From Luminiphilus sp. (GTDB taxonomy: Bacteria > Pseudomonadota > Gammaproteobacteria > Pseudomonadales > Halieaceae): a DNA stretch of 64,000 nt. Both the position numbers and the translations under genes were made by a program. Under the pieces are notes generated by a model that searched no databases, had not been told where the DNA came from, and was given only the letters and a program-made list of their open reading frames with translations. Of this stretch, positions 15,851-24,952 are shown one piece after another. Positions within the stretch are counted from its first letter, which is position 1; each line of letters starts with the position of its first letter. Location: assembly GCA_029242325.1 (NCBI GenBank), contig JAQWUD010000030.1:1-64000 (forward strand), written 5' to 3'.

Positions 15851-16324
15851 GTGGCGAAAATGACAGAATCCATCAACATATGTGAACGTCATGGCTGTCG
15901 CAGACAGGCGAGACGCAAATTTTGCAGCGTTGGGTGCCGGGTCGCGCATCACAATGGCCGTCGGCAACCGGTAGCCAAGGTTCCCATTACTTGCTCGGGC
16001 TGCGGAGAAATATTCCTCGGCCGCGCTGACCAAAAGACGTGTGGTACCACCTGTCGTTCCAGGGTTTTTCGATCGCGCCAGCGCGAGGAGTTTGCGCTTC
16101 AGCTACAAGCGGGCGGGTCCGCGATTGAGTGGTACAGCATCACACCGTTTTCCCCCGCCGAATTGCGACAGAAGATGCAAGCGCAGCGCATTGATCCCGG
16201 CGTTGAGTATTCCTGGCGACCTGTGTCCCCTAAAAAAATCCGGGTCAGGAAGCCGACTTCAGACCCCGATCAGATGCGTTTTGATTTTTTCTCGGAGCCC
16301 TCTGGCCAGAGCGACACACAGTAA
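15851..16324 (+). CDS. zinc-ribbon protein of unknown function
   Basis: A 157-residue protein with GTG start at 15851, or ATG at 15860. The N-terminal half carries cysteine/histidine pairs typical of zinc knuckles: ICERHGCRRQARRKFCSVGC, RVAHHN, then ITCSGCGEIFLGRADQKTCG with TTCRSR. This gives roughly two or three zinc sites and a strongly basic character, suited to binding nucleic acid. The C-terminal half is rich in Pro/Arg and ends FDFFSEPSGQSDTQ. I do not recognise the family. A palindrome just before the start hints at autoregulation, which is inference only. Confidence 0.55.
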   Translation: MAKMTESINICERHGCRRQARRKFCSVGCRVAHHNGRRQPVAKVPITCSGCGEIFLGRADQKTCGTTCRSRVFRSRQREEFALQLQAGGSAIEWYSITPFSPAELRQKMQAQRIDPGVEYSWRPVSPKKIRVRKPTSDPDQMRFDFFSEPSGQSDTQ

Positions 16325-16332
16325 AGCGTCGA

Positions 16333-17091
16333 TCATAGAAACCAAGAGCCCCCGTCTACCATGTGAGTCTGTCCGGTGACCAGTCGACTTGCATCAGACG
16401 CCAAATAAACGATGGTCCCAGTGAGATCCTCGGGCTCAAGGTTGCGGGATATCACTTGGTTCGAGGCAATCACGGCTTTTGCTCGCTCGAATTTTTCGCC
16501 GAAAAATTCCTCAGTACCCTCGGTCATTACTGCCGAGGGCGCGACAGCGTTTACCCGGATCTGATCGGCGCCTAGTTCCCTCGCCATTCCTCGGGTCATG
16601 CCAATGACAGCCGCTTTGGATGCAACGTAATCAAGGCCATAGGGCAGCCCGAATACTGCCGCAAGCGAGGTGATATTGATGATAGAGCCGCCTCCACCGC
16701 TACGCATGGGTTCGACGACTGCACGACTGGCAAGCCAGGTGCCTTTCACGTTCACCTGCATCACACGATCCCATTGCGCTTCATCCAACTGTTCAAAGCG
16801 CGCTCCTTTCAGGCCCGCGTATAGGGCGGCATTGTTGATCAGCACGTCCACTCTGCCGAAGGCCTCCATCGCCCGTGCGGCCATGGCCTCGCAGCTTTCG
16901 GAATCGGCTACGTCAACGGCCACCGCGATGCCCCGTCCGCCCTTATGCTCGATTGCGGCTATGGTTTCGTCGCAGGCGTTGAGATCAGCAGCGACGATGA
17001 GCGCGCCTTCTTGCGCCATGGCCTCGCAATAAGCCCTGCCCAGGCCGCGGGCGGCGCCCGTGACGACGGCTACTTTTCCGGATAGCTGCAT
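16333..17091 (-). CDS. short-chain dehydrogenase/reductase
   Basis: A 252-residue classical SDR. It has the cofactor motif TGAARGLG (about 11-18), VDVAD after strand 3, NNAA, catalytic ITS plus YVASK (Tyr-xxx-Lys), and the C-terminal VNAVAPSAVMTEGT and HMVDGGSWFL. The acidic residue at the end of strand 2 (ADLNA) suggests NAD rather than NADP. It oxidises or reduces a hydroxyl/keto group; the substrate is unknown. AAAGGGAAC precedes the ATG. It is convergent with the zinc-ribbon gene and has no obvious operon partner. Confidence 0.9.
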   Translation of the reverse strand: MQLSGKVAVVTGAARGLGRAYCEAMAQEGALIVAADLNACDETIAAIEHKGGRGIAVAVDVADSESCEAMAARAMEAFGRVDVLINNAALYAGLKGARFEQLDEAQWDRVMQVNVKGTWLASRAVVEPMRSGGGGSIINITSLAAVFGLPYGLDYVASKAAVIGMTRGMARELGADQIRVNAVAPSAVMTEGTEEFFGEKFERAKAVIASNQVISRNLEPEDLTGTIVYLASDASRLVTGQTHMVDGGSWFL

Positions 17092-17441
17092 CGCAGTTCC
17101 CTTTGCTTTATTGACTCAGTGCAAGTGTAGCGCGCACAGCAGTAGAAGGCTCATTGCTGCACCGCCAGATAGATTCAACTGATAAGCCATCTGCGCAGCA
17201 GGACGAGGAAAACAATACGATGAGTAGTGCATGGAGGGTAACGTGGCACCGTCAGGCCGAGTCTCGCCCGAGCCGCATGAATGCCTTAGTTTGCCCGCAG
17301 TGGCGCCTGGTCATTGTGCTACCTGGCATATTGCGGATCGCCCCATAGTGGATCGTTGATTACGGGTGATTCATTTCTCCCCGAGCGCACGCGTTGTTAT
17401 GCTCGGGGTTGGCCACACCGTATCGGCAACAGGATCATCAT
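17092..17441. promoter_or_regulatory. 350-base intergenic region with a hairpin before the PLP enzyme gene
   Basis: No supported gene; the listed 64-residue frame has poor composition. CCCCGAGC (17379-17386) pairs perfectly with GCTCGGGG (17401-17408) around 14 bases, ending 33 bases before the ATG at 17442. It could be an operator, a leader hairpin, or a terminator without a T-run. Confidence 0.35.
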
Positions 17442-18689
17442 ATGACGTTTCCCATCGAATCAGTCAGGTCTCAATTCCCTTCTTTGGCAACGACTGATCA
17501 AGGTCAAAGGCGCATTTATTTGGATAACGCTGCGGGCACGCAAGTGCCGCAGCAGACCATCGACCGCATTGTCGACTTCTTTCGACGGTTCAACAGTAAT
17601 ACGGGGGTATTTAATCCGACCTCTGTCGAGGTCGATGCGCTTTATGATGATGTCGTCAAAGCCCTTGCTGACTTTCTCGGTACCAGCGATCCGGGAGAGG
17701 TGCTGATTGGCGCGAACATGACGACCTTGACCTATCAGCTATCCCGGAGCTTGGCCCACCAATTTTCGCCCGGAGATGAAATTATTATTTCTCGGATGGA
17801 GCATGAGGGCAACGTGACGCCATGGCTGCAAATGGCCGAAGACAATGATCTCATTGTCAAATGGCTGGAATTCGATCGTCGCACCTGGCGAGTCGAACCG
17901 GCACTGTTACAACCCTTGTTGACGGATCGGACTCGCCTGGTGGCACTGAATTACGCGAGTAATCTCACGGGCGGGGTGAATGATGTCAAGCGCCTCACCG
18001 CTATGGCGCAGGCCGCTGGCGCAATGGTTTATGTGGATGCCGTGCAGTACGCATCTCATCGACTGATTGATGTAACTGACTTGGGCTGCGACTTTATGGC
18101 CTGCTCACCCTACAAGTTTTACGGGCCCCACTTGGGCGTGGTGTTTGGGAAACGAGCACGATTGGAGGCGCTGCATGCCTACAAGTTGCGCTGTGCCACA
18201 GATGAGCTACCGCTGCGGTTCAGTGTGGGCACCCCGGCGTTTGAGCTGATTGCTGGTCTCATGGGTACGCTGGAGTACTTTCAATGGCTGGCTTCTGAAA
18301 TGGGTGTCTCAGGAAATCGCCGCGCGCTATTTAAAGGCGCGTACGCGGCGATGGGTGAGCACGAGGACCAGCTTTCAGAGACGTTGCTCGCAGGGCTGCT
18401 CGCGATGCCGGGAGTGTCGATTCAGGGCGCGAGCTCTATGGCACACCGCGTGGCGACCTTCTCCTTCACGCACAGCCGACACTCTGCCAGTAAGATTGCT
18501 CGCCAACTGTCTGACGCCGGGGTCTATTGCCACTGGGGAGACAATTACGCCTACGAGGTTGCCCGAGCATTGGCGCTCGATCCGCAGGAAGGTGTGCTTC
18601 GACTCGGCATAGGGCACTACAACACCGTGCAGGAAATCGAGGAGGCGCTCGGTCTTATTGAGTCCGTGTTGGCGGTCCGATCTGAGTGA
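17442..18689 (+). CDS. cysteine desulfurase-like PLP enzyme (class V aminotransferase fold)
   Basis: The ATG at 17442 follows AGGA; the track start at 17394 lies inside the upstream hairpin. The 415-residue protein has the class V plan. It has IYLDNAAGTQVP at the start, SRMEHEGNVTPW, YVDAVQYASHRLIDV (cofactor Asp and neighbours), then SPYKFYGPHLGV with the lysine that should bind pyridoxal phosphate. RFSVGTPAFELIAGL follows. It matches the cysteine-desulfurase-like subfamily annotated as TIGR01976 rather than IscS/SufS. The active-site cysteine loop of SufS (RAGHHCAQP type) is not seen; the region reads GVYCHWGDNYAYEV. Desulfurase activity is therefore doubtful; an epimerase or lyase role is possible. 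It stands alone, convergent with the TIM-barrel gene. Confidence 0.8.
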   Translation: MTFPIESVRSQFPSLATTDQGQRRIYLDNAAGTQVPQQTIDRIVDFFRRFNSNTGVFNPTSVEVDALYDDVVKALADFLGTSDPGEVLIGANMTTLTYQLSRSLAHQFSPGDEIIISRMEHEGNVTPWLQMAEDNDLIVKWLEFDRRTWRVEPALLQPLLTDRTRLVALNYASNLTGGVNDVKRLTAMAQAAGAMVYVDAVQYASHRLIDVTDLGCDFMACSPYKFYGPHLGVVFGKRARLEALHAYKLRCATDELPLRFSVGTPAFELIAGLMGTLEYFQWLASEMGVSGNRRALFKGAYAAMGEHEDQLSETLLAGLLAMPGVSIQGASSMAHRVATFSFTHSRHSASKIARQLSDAGVYCHWGDNYAYEVARALALDPQEGVLRLGIGHYNTVQEIEEALGLIESVLAVRSE

Positions 18690-18790
18690 TAGCGGCGGTG
18701 ATGTGAGGCCAGCAAGCGAGCTGGGTCGCTACTTTGGGAATCAGGTGGGCACCGCGCTGGCAGGGCGACTGATGCCTGAGTGCATGGCGT

Positions 18791-19648
18791 TTAAGCCGCC
18801 GTATCAGGCGTTTCACATTCGGCCCATATCTCCTGCACCCACTCGCGGATCTGCAGTCCTTCATGCCACCGATCTGACAATTCGCGCTGGTCGGCCCCGG
18901 TAATGGCGTAGGCGGGCGGTCCCAATTCAACCAAAAAGTTCAGCGTTGCATCAGCGTGCTGGCGTGATCGCCATCCGCGAATCCCTTGAGCCCACCACTG
19001 TCTGTATTGTGTGACCCATTCGCGGTGTTGAGGAAAGTCGATCGCAATTTGAATTTGCTGATTATTGGAGATGCGACCCTGAAATGAATCAGAGCGGTCA
19101 AGAATGGTCGAGAAATACTGCGCGTCAGTCTGATTCATGGGCAACTGCAATTCTCGGTCCACTACAAAGTGTGAGAGGTCGGCACACAGCCGTAGTTCAG
19201 GTAACGCCTCAAGCACTTCAAGCGTGTAGAACAGGTCGTTCAACGTGCCGTTGCGATGGGTCTCGAGTAGGAGCGGGAAATCATAGGGCTGCGCCATCGA
19301 CAGCCAGGTATTCACCACAGGCACTGCCTCGGCGGGGGTGAGAGGCATAACACCGCCAATCACGTTCACCTGTATCGCATTCATTTCTGCCGCCATGTCC
19401 AGCAAGGGTTTTAACGACGCCACATCATGGGGGAAGGCATTCACCATGCAATTCAGCCCCCTGTCTTCAAAAGCAGGTTTGAGCCTGAGGCAGTCATCAA
19501 TTTCATCCACATTGGGATCGAGGCAGGCGCCGGCATAGCCGGCGTCCGCGATACGCGAAAGCTGTATTTCAACAGCTTCTTCAGGTTGCCCGGGAATCCG
19601 CTGTTCCATTGCCCACAGCGATTGATAGATATCCAGTGTGAGCGTCAT
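18791..19648 (-). CDS. sugar phosphate isomerase/epimerase-like TIM-barrel protein
   Basis: A 285-residue protein of the xylose isomerase-like/AP endonuclease 2 TIM-barrel superfamily. The visible strand ends carry likely metal ligands: LLLETHRNGTLND (Glu and His), LCADLSHFVVDREL (Asp and His), and Gln/Asn in ISNNQQIQIAIDF. Enzymes of this type isomerise, epimerise or dehydrate sugars and related polyols; the specific reaction is not evident. It follows the fatty acid desaturase gene by only 7 bases, so the two should be co-transcribed, although their functions show no obvious link. Confidence 0.75.
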   Translation of the reverse strand: MTLTLDIYQSLWAMEQRIPGQPEEAVEIQLSRIADAGYAGACLDPNVDEIDDCLRLKPAFEDRGLNCMVNAFPHDVASLKPLLDMAAEMNAIQVNVIGGVMPLTPAEAVPVVNTWLSMAQPYDFPLLLETHRNGTLNDLFYTLEVLEALPELRLCADLSHFVVDRELQLPMNQTDAQYFSTILDRSDSFQGRISNNQQIQIAIDFPQHREWVTQYRQWWAQGIRGWRSRQHADATLNFLVELGPPAYAITGADQRELSDRWHEGLQIREWVQEIWAECETPDTAA

Positions 19649-19655
19649 GCGCGGG

Positions 19656-20708
19656 TTAAAAAGACGTCAGAAATGACGCGGCGTTGCCGCCAGTCAGCCG
19701 GGCAGACTGGGCAGCGCGTAAGAACGCCTTACCCGAAGCAGGCTCGAGCCCGGGAGCATCGTGGAAAATACGATAGCGTCGGTAGCGGACGTATATCACC
19801 ACCTGTGGCCACAACCGGATTACCGTTTCGGGGTCGTCTCCAAAAACCTCCCGGTGTAATGAGGGCAGATCAAACCAGGGTGTGGTGGGTTTGGCGTGAT
19901 GAGCGTTGTGATAACCAAAATTAAGGATCAGCCAGTTTATCCACTCATATCGCCACGAGAGGATGGGGCTGAAAGTGTGCTCCTGCTCCCATTCCAAATC
20001 TCCTTTATGTTCGGAGACCTCATTGCTGTACAGGTTGGTGTGGTAGGGGTAGTCGTGCTCCAAGCCGTCTACGAAGCGCAGCACGATGATCATCAGCATG
20101 TAGGCCATCAAATAGCCAAGGAAGGCAATTGGGGCATACCAAGCGAGCGCCGCGAGGAGTGTAAAGCGAATCAGAATCACACCTATATTGCGCTGCAGTT
20201 GATTGCGTCGCTGCGGAATGATGAAGGCGGTGAATACCATGATGGTGTGCATCAGGATGCAGTGCGCCGGAATAAAACACCACTCAAGAAAAATCGTGAT
20301 GCGATAGATGAGAGGGTGTTTGCTAAAAAATGCTTCGTAGTCAAACCACACCACGTCGTCGTTTTCCACGTGATGTCGAAAATGCTTGGTACGGATGTCC
20401 TCTACCGTCCCGTAGCTGGAGCCGCAGATCCATCCGAGGCAGTTGGCCAGTTGATTGTTGTGCCGGTTAACCGTGAAAACCGTGTTGTGTGCGCATTCAT
20501 GAATCATGTAAGCAGCAATGATCATGCCGTGGCCGAGCAGGAGAATGCCAGGAATGAAACCCAGCCAACCGCCGCTCAGCAGTAACCACCCACCTGAACC
20601 ATAGGCGACGATTGCATAGAGCACAGCGGCACTATGCCAGCGGCGGCCCTTGGCGGTTTTAAAAGTCCAGGTTGTCATCAGTGCAGACGCTTCCATTATT
20701 CTCGCCAC
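19656..20708 (-). CDS. membrane fatty acid desaturase family protein
   Basis: A 350-residue integral membrane di-iron protein. The three histidine boxes are all present: HECAH at 70-74, HFRHH at 109-113, and HNAHH near residue 275. Hydrophobic segments lie between them (SAAVLYAIVAYGSGGWLLL, GWLGFIPGILLLGHGMIIAAY, and a pair around ALAWYAPIAFLGYLMAYMLMI). Such enzymes use oxygen and an electron donor to desaturate or hydroxylate acyl chains or carotenoid-like lipids in the inner membrane. The start could also be the inner methionine MTTWTF. First gene of a pair with the TIM-barrel gene. Confidence 0.85.
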   Translation of the reverse strand: MARIMEASALMTTWTFKTAKGRRWHSAAVLYAIVAYGSGGWLLLSGGWLGFIPGILLLGHGMIIAAYMIHECAHNTVFTVNRHNNQLANCLGWICGSSYGTVEDIRTKHFRHHVENDDVVWFDYEAFFSKHPLIYRITIFLEWCFIPAHCILMHTIMVFTAFIIPQRRNQLQRNIGVILIRFTLLAALAWYAPIAFLGYLMAYMLMIIVLRFVDGLEHDYPYHTNLYSNEVSEHKGDLEWEQEHTFSPILSWRYEWINWLILNFGYHNAHHAKPTTPWFDLPSLHREVFGDDPETVIRLWPQVVIYVRYRRYRIFHDAPGLEPASGKAFLRAAQSARLTGGNAASFLTSF

Positions 20709-20844
20709 CCTGAGTGGCTAAAAGAGACCGACGGCAGACGAGCTTCCTGCCATGACGGGGCTAGTATACGGACTCCAGAGAGTGGGAAAAACTGCTGCGC
20801 GGGCGAGTATTGCGGCAGATTATTGACGCCAGAAGCCGGTGGGG

Positions 20845-22758
20845 CTATCCGGGACGATGGTCGTCGACGGGTTGCCCAAGCAACCTGAGGCCCAGCGTGG
20901 TCGCTGCCGCTGCCAGCAGCATGCCTACCCACCAGGGCAGCCCGAAGCTGATGGGCAAGGTCCCGCATACCAGTGCTGCGGCGCCTGCCAAGGTGGCATA
21001 GGGCAATTGCGTGCGCACGTGTTCGATGTGGTCACAGCCTGCCGATAGAGACGACAACACGGTGGTGTCTGAGATCGGTGAGCAATGATCGCCCCAGACA
21101 GCCCCTGCCAGTACGCCGGATACCGACGCATAGAGAATGAAATAATCTTCCGCTGCGGTAGTAAGGCCTTGGTTACCCATGAGGGCCCAGCACAGCGGAA
21201 GGACAAGGGGTAGCAAGATGCCCATTGCGCCCCAACTGCTGCCTGTTGAGAAGGCGGTAAAAGCTGCCAGTACAAAGACGGTCGCAGGCAGAGCGGCTGC
21301 GGGAAGACTGTCGCCAAGGCTGGCAATCAGAAAGTCTGCGGTATGCAGCTCGCGGGTGATTTCCGACATCGACCACGCCAGAACCAGAATGATCATAGCG
21401 ATAAAGGTAAACCGTGCCCCGGATACCCATGCATCCACAATCTCGTCCAATGAAAGAAGCCGCTGGGCCGCGGTCATGATGATCGCGGTGAGTGCGGATG
21501 CGAGTGATGCCCACATGAGCGCGCGGTAGGAGTTGGCAGAGCCGACGATCTCGCTGATCGTATCTCCCTCGCCCGTTAGGTAAAGACCGATCAGAACGCC
21601 AACGATCATAGTGGCCACCGGGATCAATGCATTCATCGCGCGGGGCGGTAAGCCGTCTTTCATCGCGAGCGCGGATTCATCGTCCTGGCCTACCGTGGAT
21701 GTGACCGGTGGCGCTGTGATACCGGTCGCGCGCGCGCGTCGTTCTGCGGCGAGCATGGGGCCAAATTCCCGTCCTGTGGTAATCACCAGAAAGACCAACA
21801 AAATCGCCATAAAGGGATAGAAGCTGTACAGGACAGAGTTCAGGAAGATTCCGTACGCACTCATTTCCAGGCCCTCCAATGGGGCGATGGCATCGCCAAT
21901 CAAGCTCACCTGATATCCAATCCAGGTTGTGACCAGTGCTACCGTCGCAAGCGGTGCGGCGGTAGAGTCGACGAGGTAGGCCAGCTTTTCGCGCGAGATC
22001 CTGAGTCGATCCGTGATCGAACGACTGGTATTGCCGACCACAAGCGTGTTGGAGTAGTCATCGAAGAAAATCAGCATTCCCAACGACCACACGGCGAGCT
22101 GGCCCCGTTTAGCACTGTTGGCTCCGGTAGTGATCCACTCGACGATCCCGCGCATGCCTCCGTTTCTGGAAATCACGCCGACCATGCCAGCGATCATGAA
22201 GGTGAATAGCATGATGGTCGCATGGTCAGCGTCTGCAACTGCATTCACAACGTATACTTCGAAGCTGGAGAATAACCCTATGAACAGTCCTTCTAGGGTG
22301 AGCCCCTGCAACGCCCAGGCGCCGAGCCAGAGGCCGAACATGAGAGCCGGGAGGACGCTGCGGATCAGTAGTGCCATGCCAATGGCCACGAGTGGTGGCA
22401 GAATCGATATCCACGCAGGGATAATAGGTACGTCGGCGGAGTGTACGATCTTGCCCTGCAATTCAAGCGCAAGATCGGCAGACGATGAGCCACTCGCAAT
22501 GACATCTGCAAACACCCAGTCACCATGAAGGCGCGTTGCGGTATATAGCGAGTCATTAACGCGCAGTACCGGGGCGAGGTTGTCTAATACATCGGGGTTG
22601 GGAGTTGTCGTCGTCAGTGCGAGGTCGTACCGAATACCCTCGAGAAAGATCTGGGGTAGAGCGACGTCGAGCTGGGTGCTGGCAGTACCCACGGCCGACC
22701 CCAGAAGTAGCCATGTGAGACTGAGGCCTTTGAGCCACGACAAGAAGTTGTTCGGCAT
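20845..22758 (-). CDS. NhaC-family Na+/H+ antiporter with N-terminal periplasmic extension
   Basis: A 637-residue protein. Residues 1-27 look like a signal/anchor helix, followed by about 90 residues of extracytoplasmic beta-rich sequence and then ten or more transmembrane helices. Signatures of the NhaC C-terminal domain family include SLGMLIFFDDYSNTLVVGNT, LAYLVDSTAAPLATVALVTTW and GVLAGAVWGDHCSPISDTTV with the conserved Asp residues. Members exchange Na+ for H+, or an anion/amino acid with Na+ coupling. The extra N-terminal domain also occurs in longer marine members as far as I know. A separate promoter is likely; the desaturase gene follows after 136 bases. Confidence 0.85.
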   Translation of the reverse strand: MPNNFLSWLKGLSLTWLLLGSAVGTASTQLDVALPQIFLEGIRYDLALTTTTPNPDVLDNLAPVLRVNDSLYTATRLHGDWVFADVIASGSSSADLALELQGKIVHSADVPIIPAWISILPPLVAIGMALLIRSVLPALMFGLWLGAWALQGLTLEGLFIGLFSSFEVYVVNAVADADHATIMLFTFMIAGMVGVISRNGGMRGIVEWITTGANSAKRGQLAVWSLGMLIFFDDYSNTLVVGNTSRSITDRLRISREKLAYLVDSTAAPLATVALVTTWIGYQVSLIGDAIAPLEGLEMSAYGIFLNSVLYSFYPFMAILLVFLVITTGREFGPMLAAERRARATGITAPPVTSTVGQDDESALAMKDGLPPRAMNALIPVATMIVGVLIGLYLTGEGDTISEIVGSANSYRALMWASLASALTAIIMTAAQRLLSLDEIVDAWVSGARFTFIAMIILVLAWSMSEITRELHTADFLIASLGDSLPAAALPATVFVLAAFTAFSTGSSWGAMGILLPLVLPLCWALMGNQGLTTAAEDYFILYASVSGVLAGAVWGDHCSPISDTTVLSSLSAGCDHIEHVRTQLPYATLAGAAALVCGTLPISFGLPWWVGMLLAAAATTLGLRLLGQPVDDHRPG

Positions 22759-22879
22759 GATGCGCCCCGTAAATGGTTTGGCCGATTATTACAGTAATCG
22801 GTCATCATGTGCTCATGTGACGATTTTTCTCGTTGACTCAAGTGTTGACGAATAGGCAAGACTGACGACGGTTTAGTTT

Positions 22880-23641
22880 ATGGTTGAGTTAGTAGGCTTG
22901 TTTTTTGCGGGATTGGTGGGAGGCATCATTAACTCGGTCGCCGGGGGTGGAAGTTTTATTACCTTTCCGGCGCTGATCGCTGCCGGCGTGCCGCCCATTG
23001 CCGCCAACGCAACCAATACATTTGCCTCTTGCGCTGGCTACCTGAGTGGTGCGGCAGGATTTCGATCCGAGCTGTGGGCGCATCGTGCTCACTTGCCCAG
23101 AGTGTTTTGTTGCGCGCTGCTGGGAGGTGGCATGGGCGCGTGGTTGCTGTTGCAGACCCCAGAGGAGGCCTTTAGTCGCGCTGTGCCATGGCTTTTGTTA
23201 TTGGCGACAGCGCTGCTGATTTGGGGGGAGACGTTACAGGCTGTGTTGTATCGCCACTTGGGTTATCGACAGGGGCTTCCAGTTGCCGCGAGACTCATAC
23301 TCGCGCTGCTATTGCTCGCCGTTTGCACCTACGGTGGATTCTTCAATGCAGGGTTCGGGATCATCCTGCTGGGATATTTAACGCTTGCAGGATATCAGGA
23401 CATCCATCTCATGAACGGACTGAAATTGCTGGTCTCGGCGCTGGTGGCGGCATTGGCAATTATTATTTTTAGTGCAGCCGACATCATTGCCTGGCGTCAG
23501 GGGAGTGCGGTCCTCATGGGTACGCTTCTTGGAGGTTATGCTGCCGCCAGCGTGGTGCGTGTGGTCAGGCAATCCATCGTACGTCGATGTATTATCACGG
23601 TTGCCGCCGGGATGACGGCGTATTTCTTTGTAACAAGCTAA
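22880..23641 (+). CDS. TauE/SafE-family sulfite or organosulfonate exporter
   Basis: A 253-residue membrane protein with about eight helices. The N-terminal family signature GLVGGIINSVAGGGSFITFPAL is clear, and the second repeat has GGFFNAGFGIILLGYLTLAG. TauE/SafE proteins export sulfite, sulfoacetate or related anions. There is no sulfur-metabolism gene beside it, so the substrate stays open. It is divergent from nhaC; its stop overlaps the stop of the convergent MFS gene by 4 bases. Confidence 0.88.
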   Translation: MVELVGLFFAGLVGGIINSVAGGGSFITFPALIAAGVPPIAANATNTFASCAGYLSGAAGFRSELWAHRAHLPRVFCCALLGGGMGAWLLLQTPEEAFSRAVPWLLLLATALLIWGETLQAVLYRHLGYRQGLPVAARLILALLLLAVCTYGGFFNAGFGIILLGYLTLAGYQDIHLMNGLKLLVSALVAALAIIIFSAADIIAWRQGSAVLMGTLLGGYAAASVVRVVRQSIVRRCIITVAAGMTAYFFVTS

Positions 23642-24921
23642 TCGCTCTCGATAGCCGGTTCGGCGCGGGTATGGCGGTCAAATAATATCGCCGCGATGGC
23701 ACCCGCGAGAGAGAAGCCGAGCAAAAAGACAAACAGGTACTGGAACCCCAGAAGACCAGGGTGCTGGTCTATCAGGTAGCCCGCTACCGCGGCGATATAG
23801 ACATCCGGTGTGTAGCCGATAACAGAAACCAGACCCACCGCCGTGCCCGTGGCGACCGCAGGGATTTTTCCCTCCTCGAGCAAACCGAAGTAAAGACCCC
23901 GGAGCCCAAAAATGGCGGTACCGGTGACAAGCGTGTTGAGTAAAATCATGGACAGCGTTCCCAGAGCTGTGCCGGTAAAGGCAAACAGCGAGTGGCTGAC
24001 AATAAGAAGCGCAAAGCAGAGCAGCGTCATGCGTGAGATGCCAAAGCGGTCCCCTAAAATACCCAGTAGCAGTGCCGCAACCGGCCGCGTCCAGGCGCCT
24101 GCGGCCACGATCTGAGCGGCATCAACTTCATCAATACCGTGACCTCGCACGGCAAACAGCGCATATTGGTCGAACGCTTTGTAGCTGGTGTAGGCGCATA
24201 CCACGATGATCCCCTGCAACCAGACGACTCTGAGCCGGATGACTGCTTTGATTTGCTGTAGGAAATCTGCAAGGGCAAGACTGTCTGAGTGGGGCTCCGC
24301 ATGATCAAGGTTTCGCAGGGTAAACCACACCAGTAAGCCTATTGCTGCAGTGATAGCGGTGTAGCCATAAATGACTTGCCGGAGTACCCAACCTTTTTGT
24401 TCTAGAGTGGCCGCGTCGTACCCCATTGGGAAGGCCAATGAAAAAGCAAATACCCCGGCAGATGCGAGCAAGGCAGCGAGGAGGCCTCTGCCACCGTCAA
24501 GCAGTCCATAGGCGAGGCCTTGTTGGTCCTGACCTCCCCATAGGCGCGTGACTTTAATCAGCGCCGCCCAAAACAGCAGGATATTGGTGAGGCCAAAAAA
24601 CCCCCACAGCAACATGACACCCATCACGTCTGGAAAGGTCGAAAGGTATAGTCCGCCGGCGGCAGTGGCCCAAAGTGAGCTGGCAAGGAGCTTGCGCGGC
24701 TCGAGGCGATCCGCCAGCGGGCCTCCGAAAAAATACGCCGCCATGGCAATAATGCCGTAGGCGCTCTGCGCTACTCCCAGCTCAGTGGCACTGAGCTCAA
24801 AGACCTCGAGGAAGGTTGGCCGGAAAAAGCGCGTGACATGGTAGGGCAGGGTAAAAATCGCCTCGCCGGCGGCGACCAGCGAAAAGATAACCAGTCCCCG
24901 TTGCCATCGGTTGCGTCTCAT
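23638..24921 (-). CDS. MFS transporter
   Basis: A 427-residue inner-membrane protein with twelve predicted helices. The major facilitator loop motif lies between helices 2 and 3 (FGGPLADRLEPRKLL), and the half-repeat LLGILGDRFGISRM follows helix 8. The sequence FRPTFLEVFELSATELGVAQSAYG at the start resembles anion:cation symporter-like or nitrate/nitrite-type carriers, but substrate cannot be fixed. It lies downstream of the GltS-type gene on the same strand with a gap of about 30 bases, so a shared transcript is possible. Confidence 0.85.
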   Translation of the reverse strand: MRRNRWQRGLVIFSLVAAGEAIFTLPYHVTRFFRPTFLEVFELSATELGVAQSAYGIIAMAAYFFGGPLADRLEPRKLLASSLWATAAGGLYLSTFPDVMGVMLLWGFFGLTNILLFWAALIKVTRLWGGQDQQGLAYGLLDGGRGLLAALLASAGVFAFSLAFPMGYDAATLEQKGWVLRQVIYGYTAITAAIGLLVWFTLRNLDHAEPHSDSLALADFLQQIKAVIRLRVVWLQGIIVVCAYTSYKAFDQYALFAVRGHGIDEVDAAQIVAAGAWTRPVAALLLGILGDRFGISRMTLLCFALLIVSHSLFAFTGTALGTLSMILLNTLVTGTAIFGLRGLYFGLLEEGKIPAVATGTAVGLVSVIGYTPDVYIAAVAGYLIDQHPGLLGFQYLFVFLLGFSLAGAIAAILFDRHTRAEPAIESD

Positions 24922-24952
24922 CGTGGTTTGAGGGCGGTGGCAAGTAAAAGGG

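Noticed and set aside
17442-18689. SufS/IscS housekeeping cysteine desulfurase
   Set aside because: No isc/suf neighbours and no recognisable catalytic cysteine loop; it fits the desulfurase-like side family better.
19896-20585. 229-residue plus-strand frame antisense to the desaturase
   Set aside because: Shadow frame; the minus strand has all three histidine boxes and clear membrane helices.
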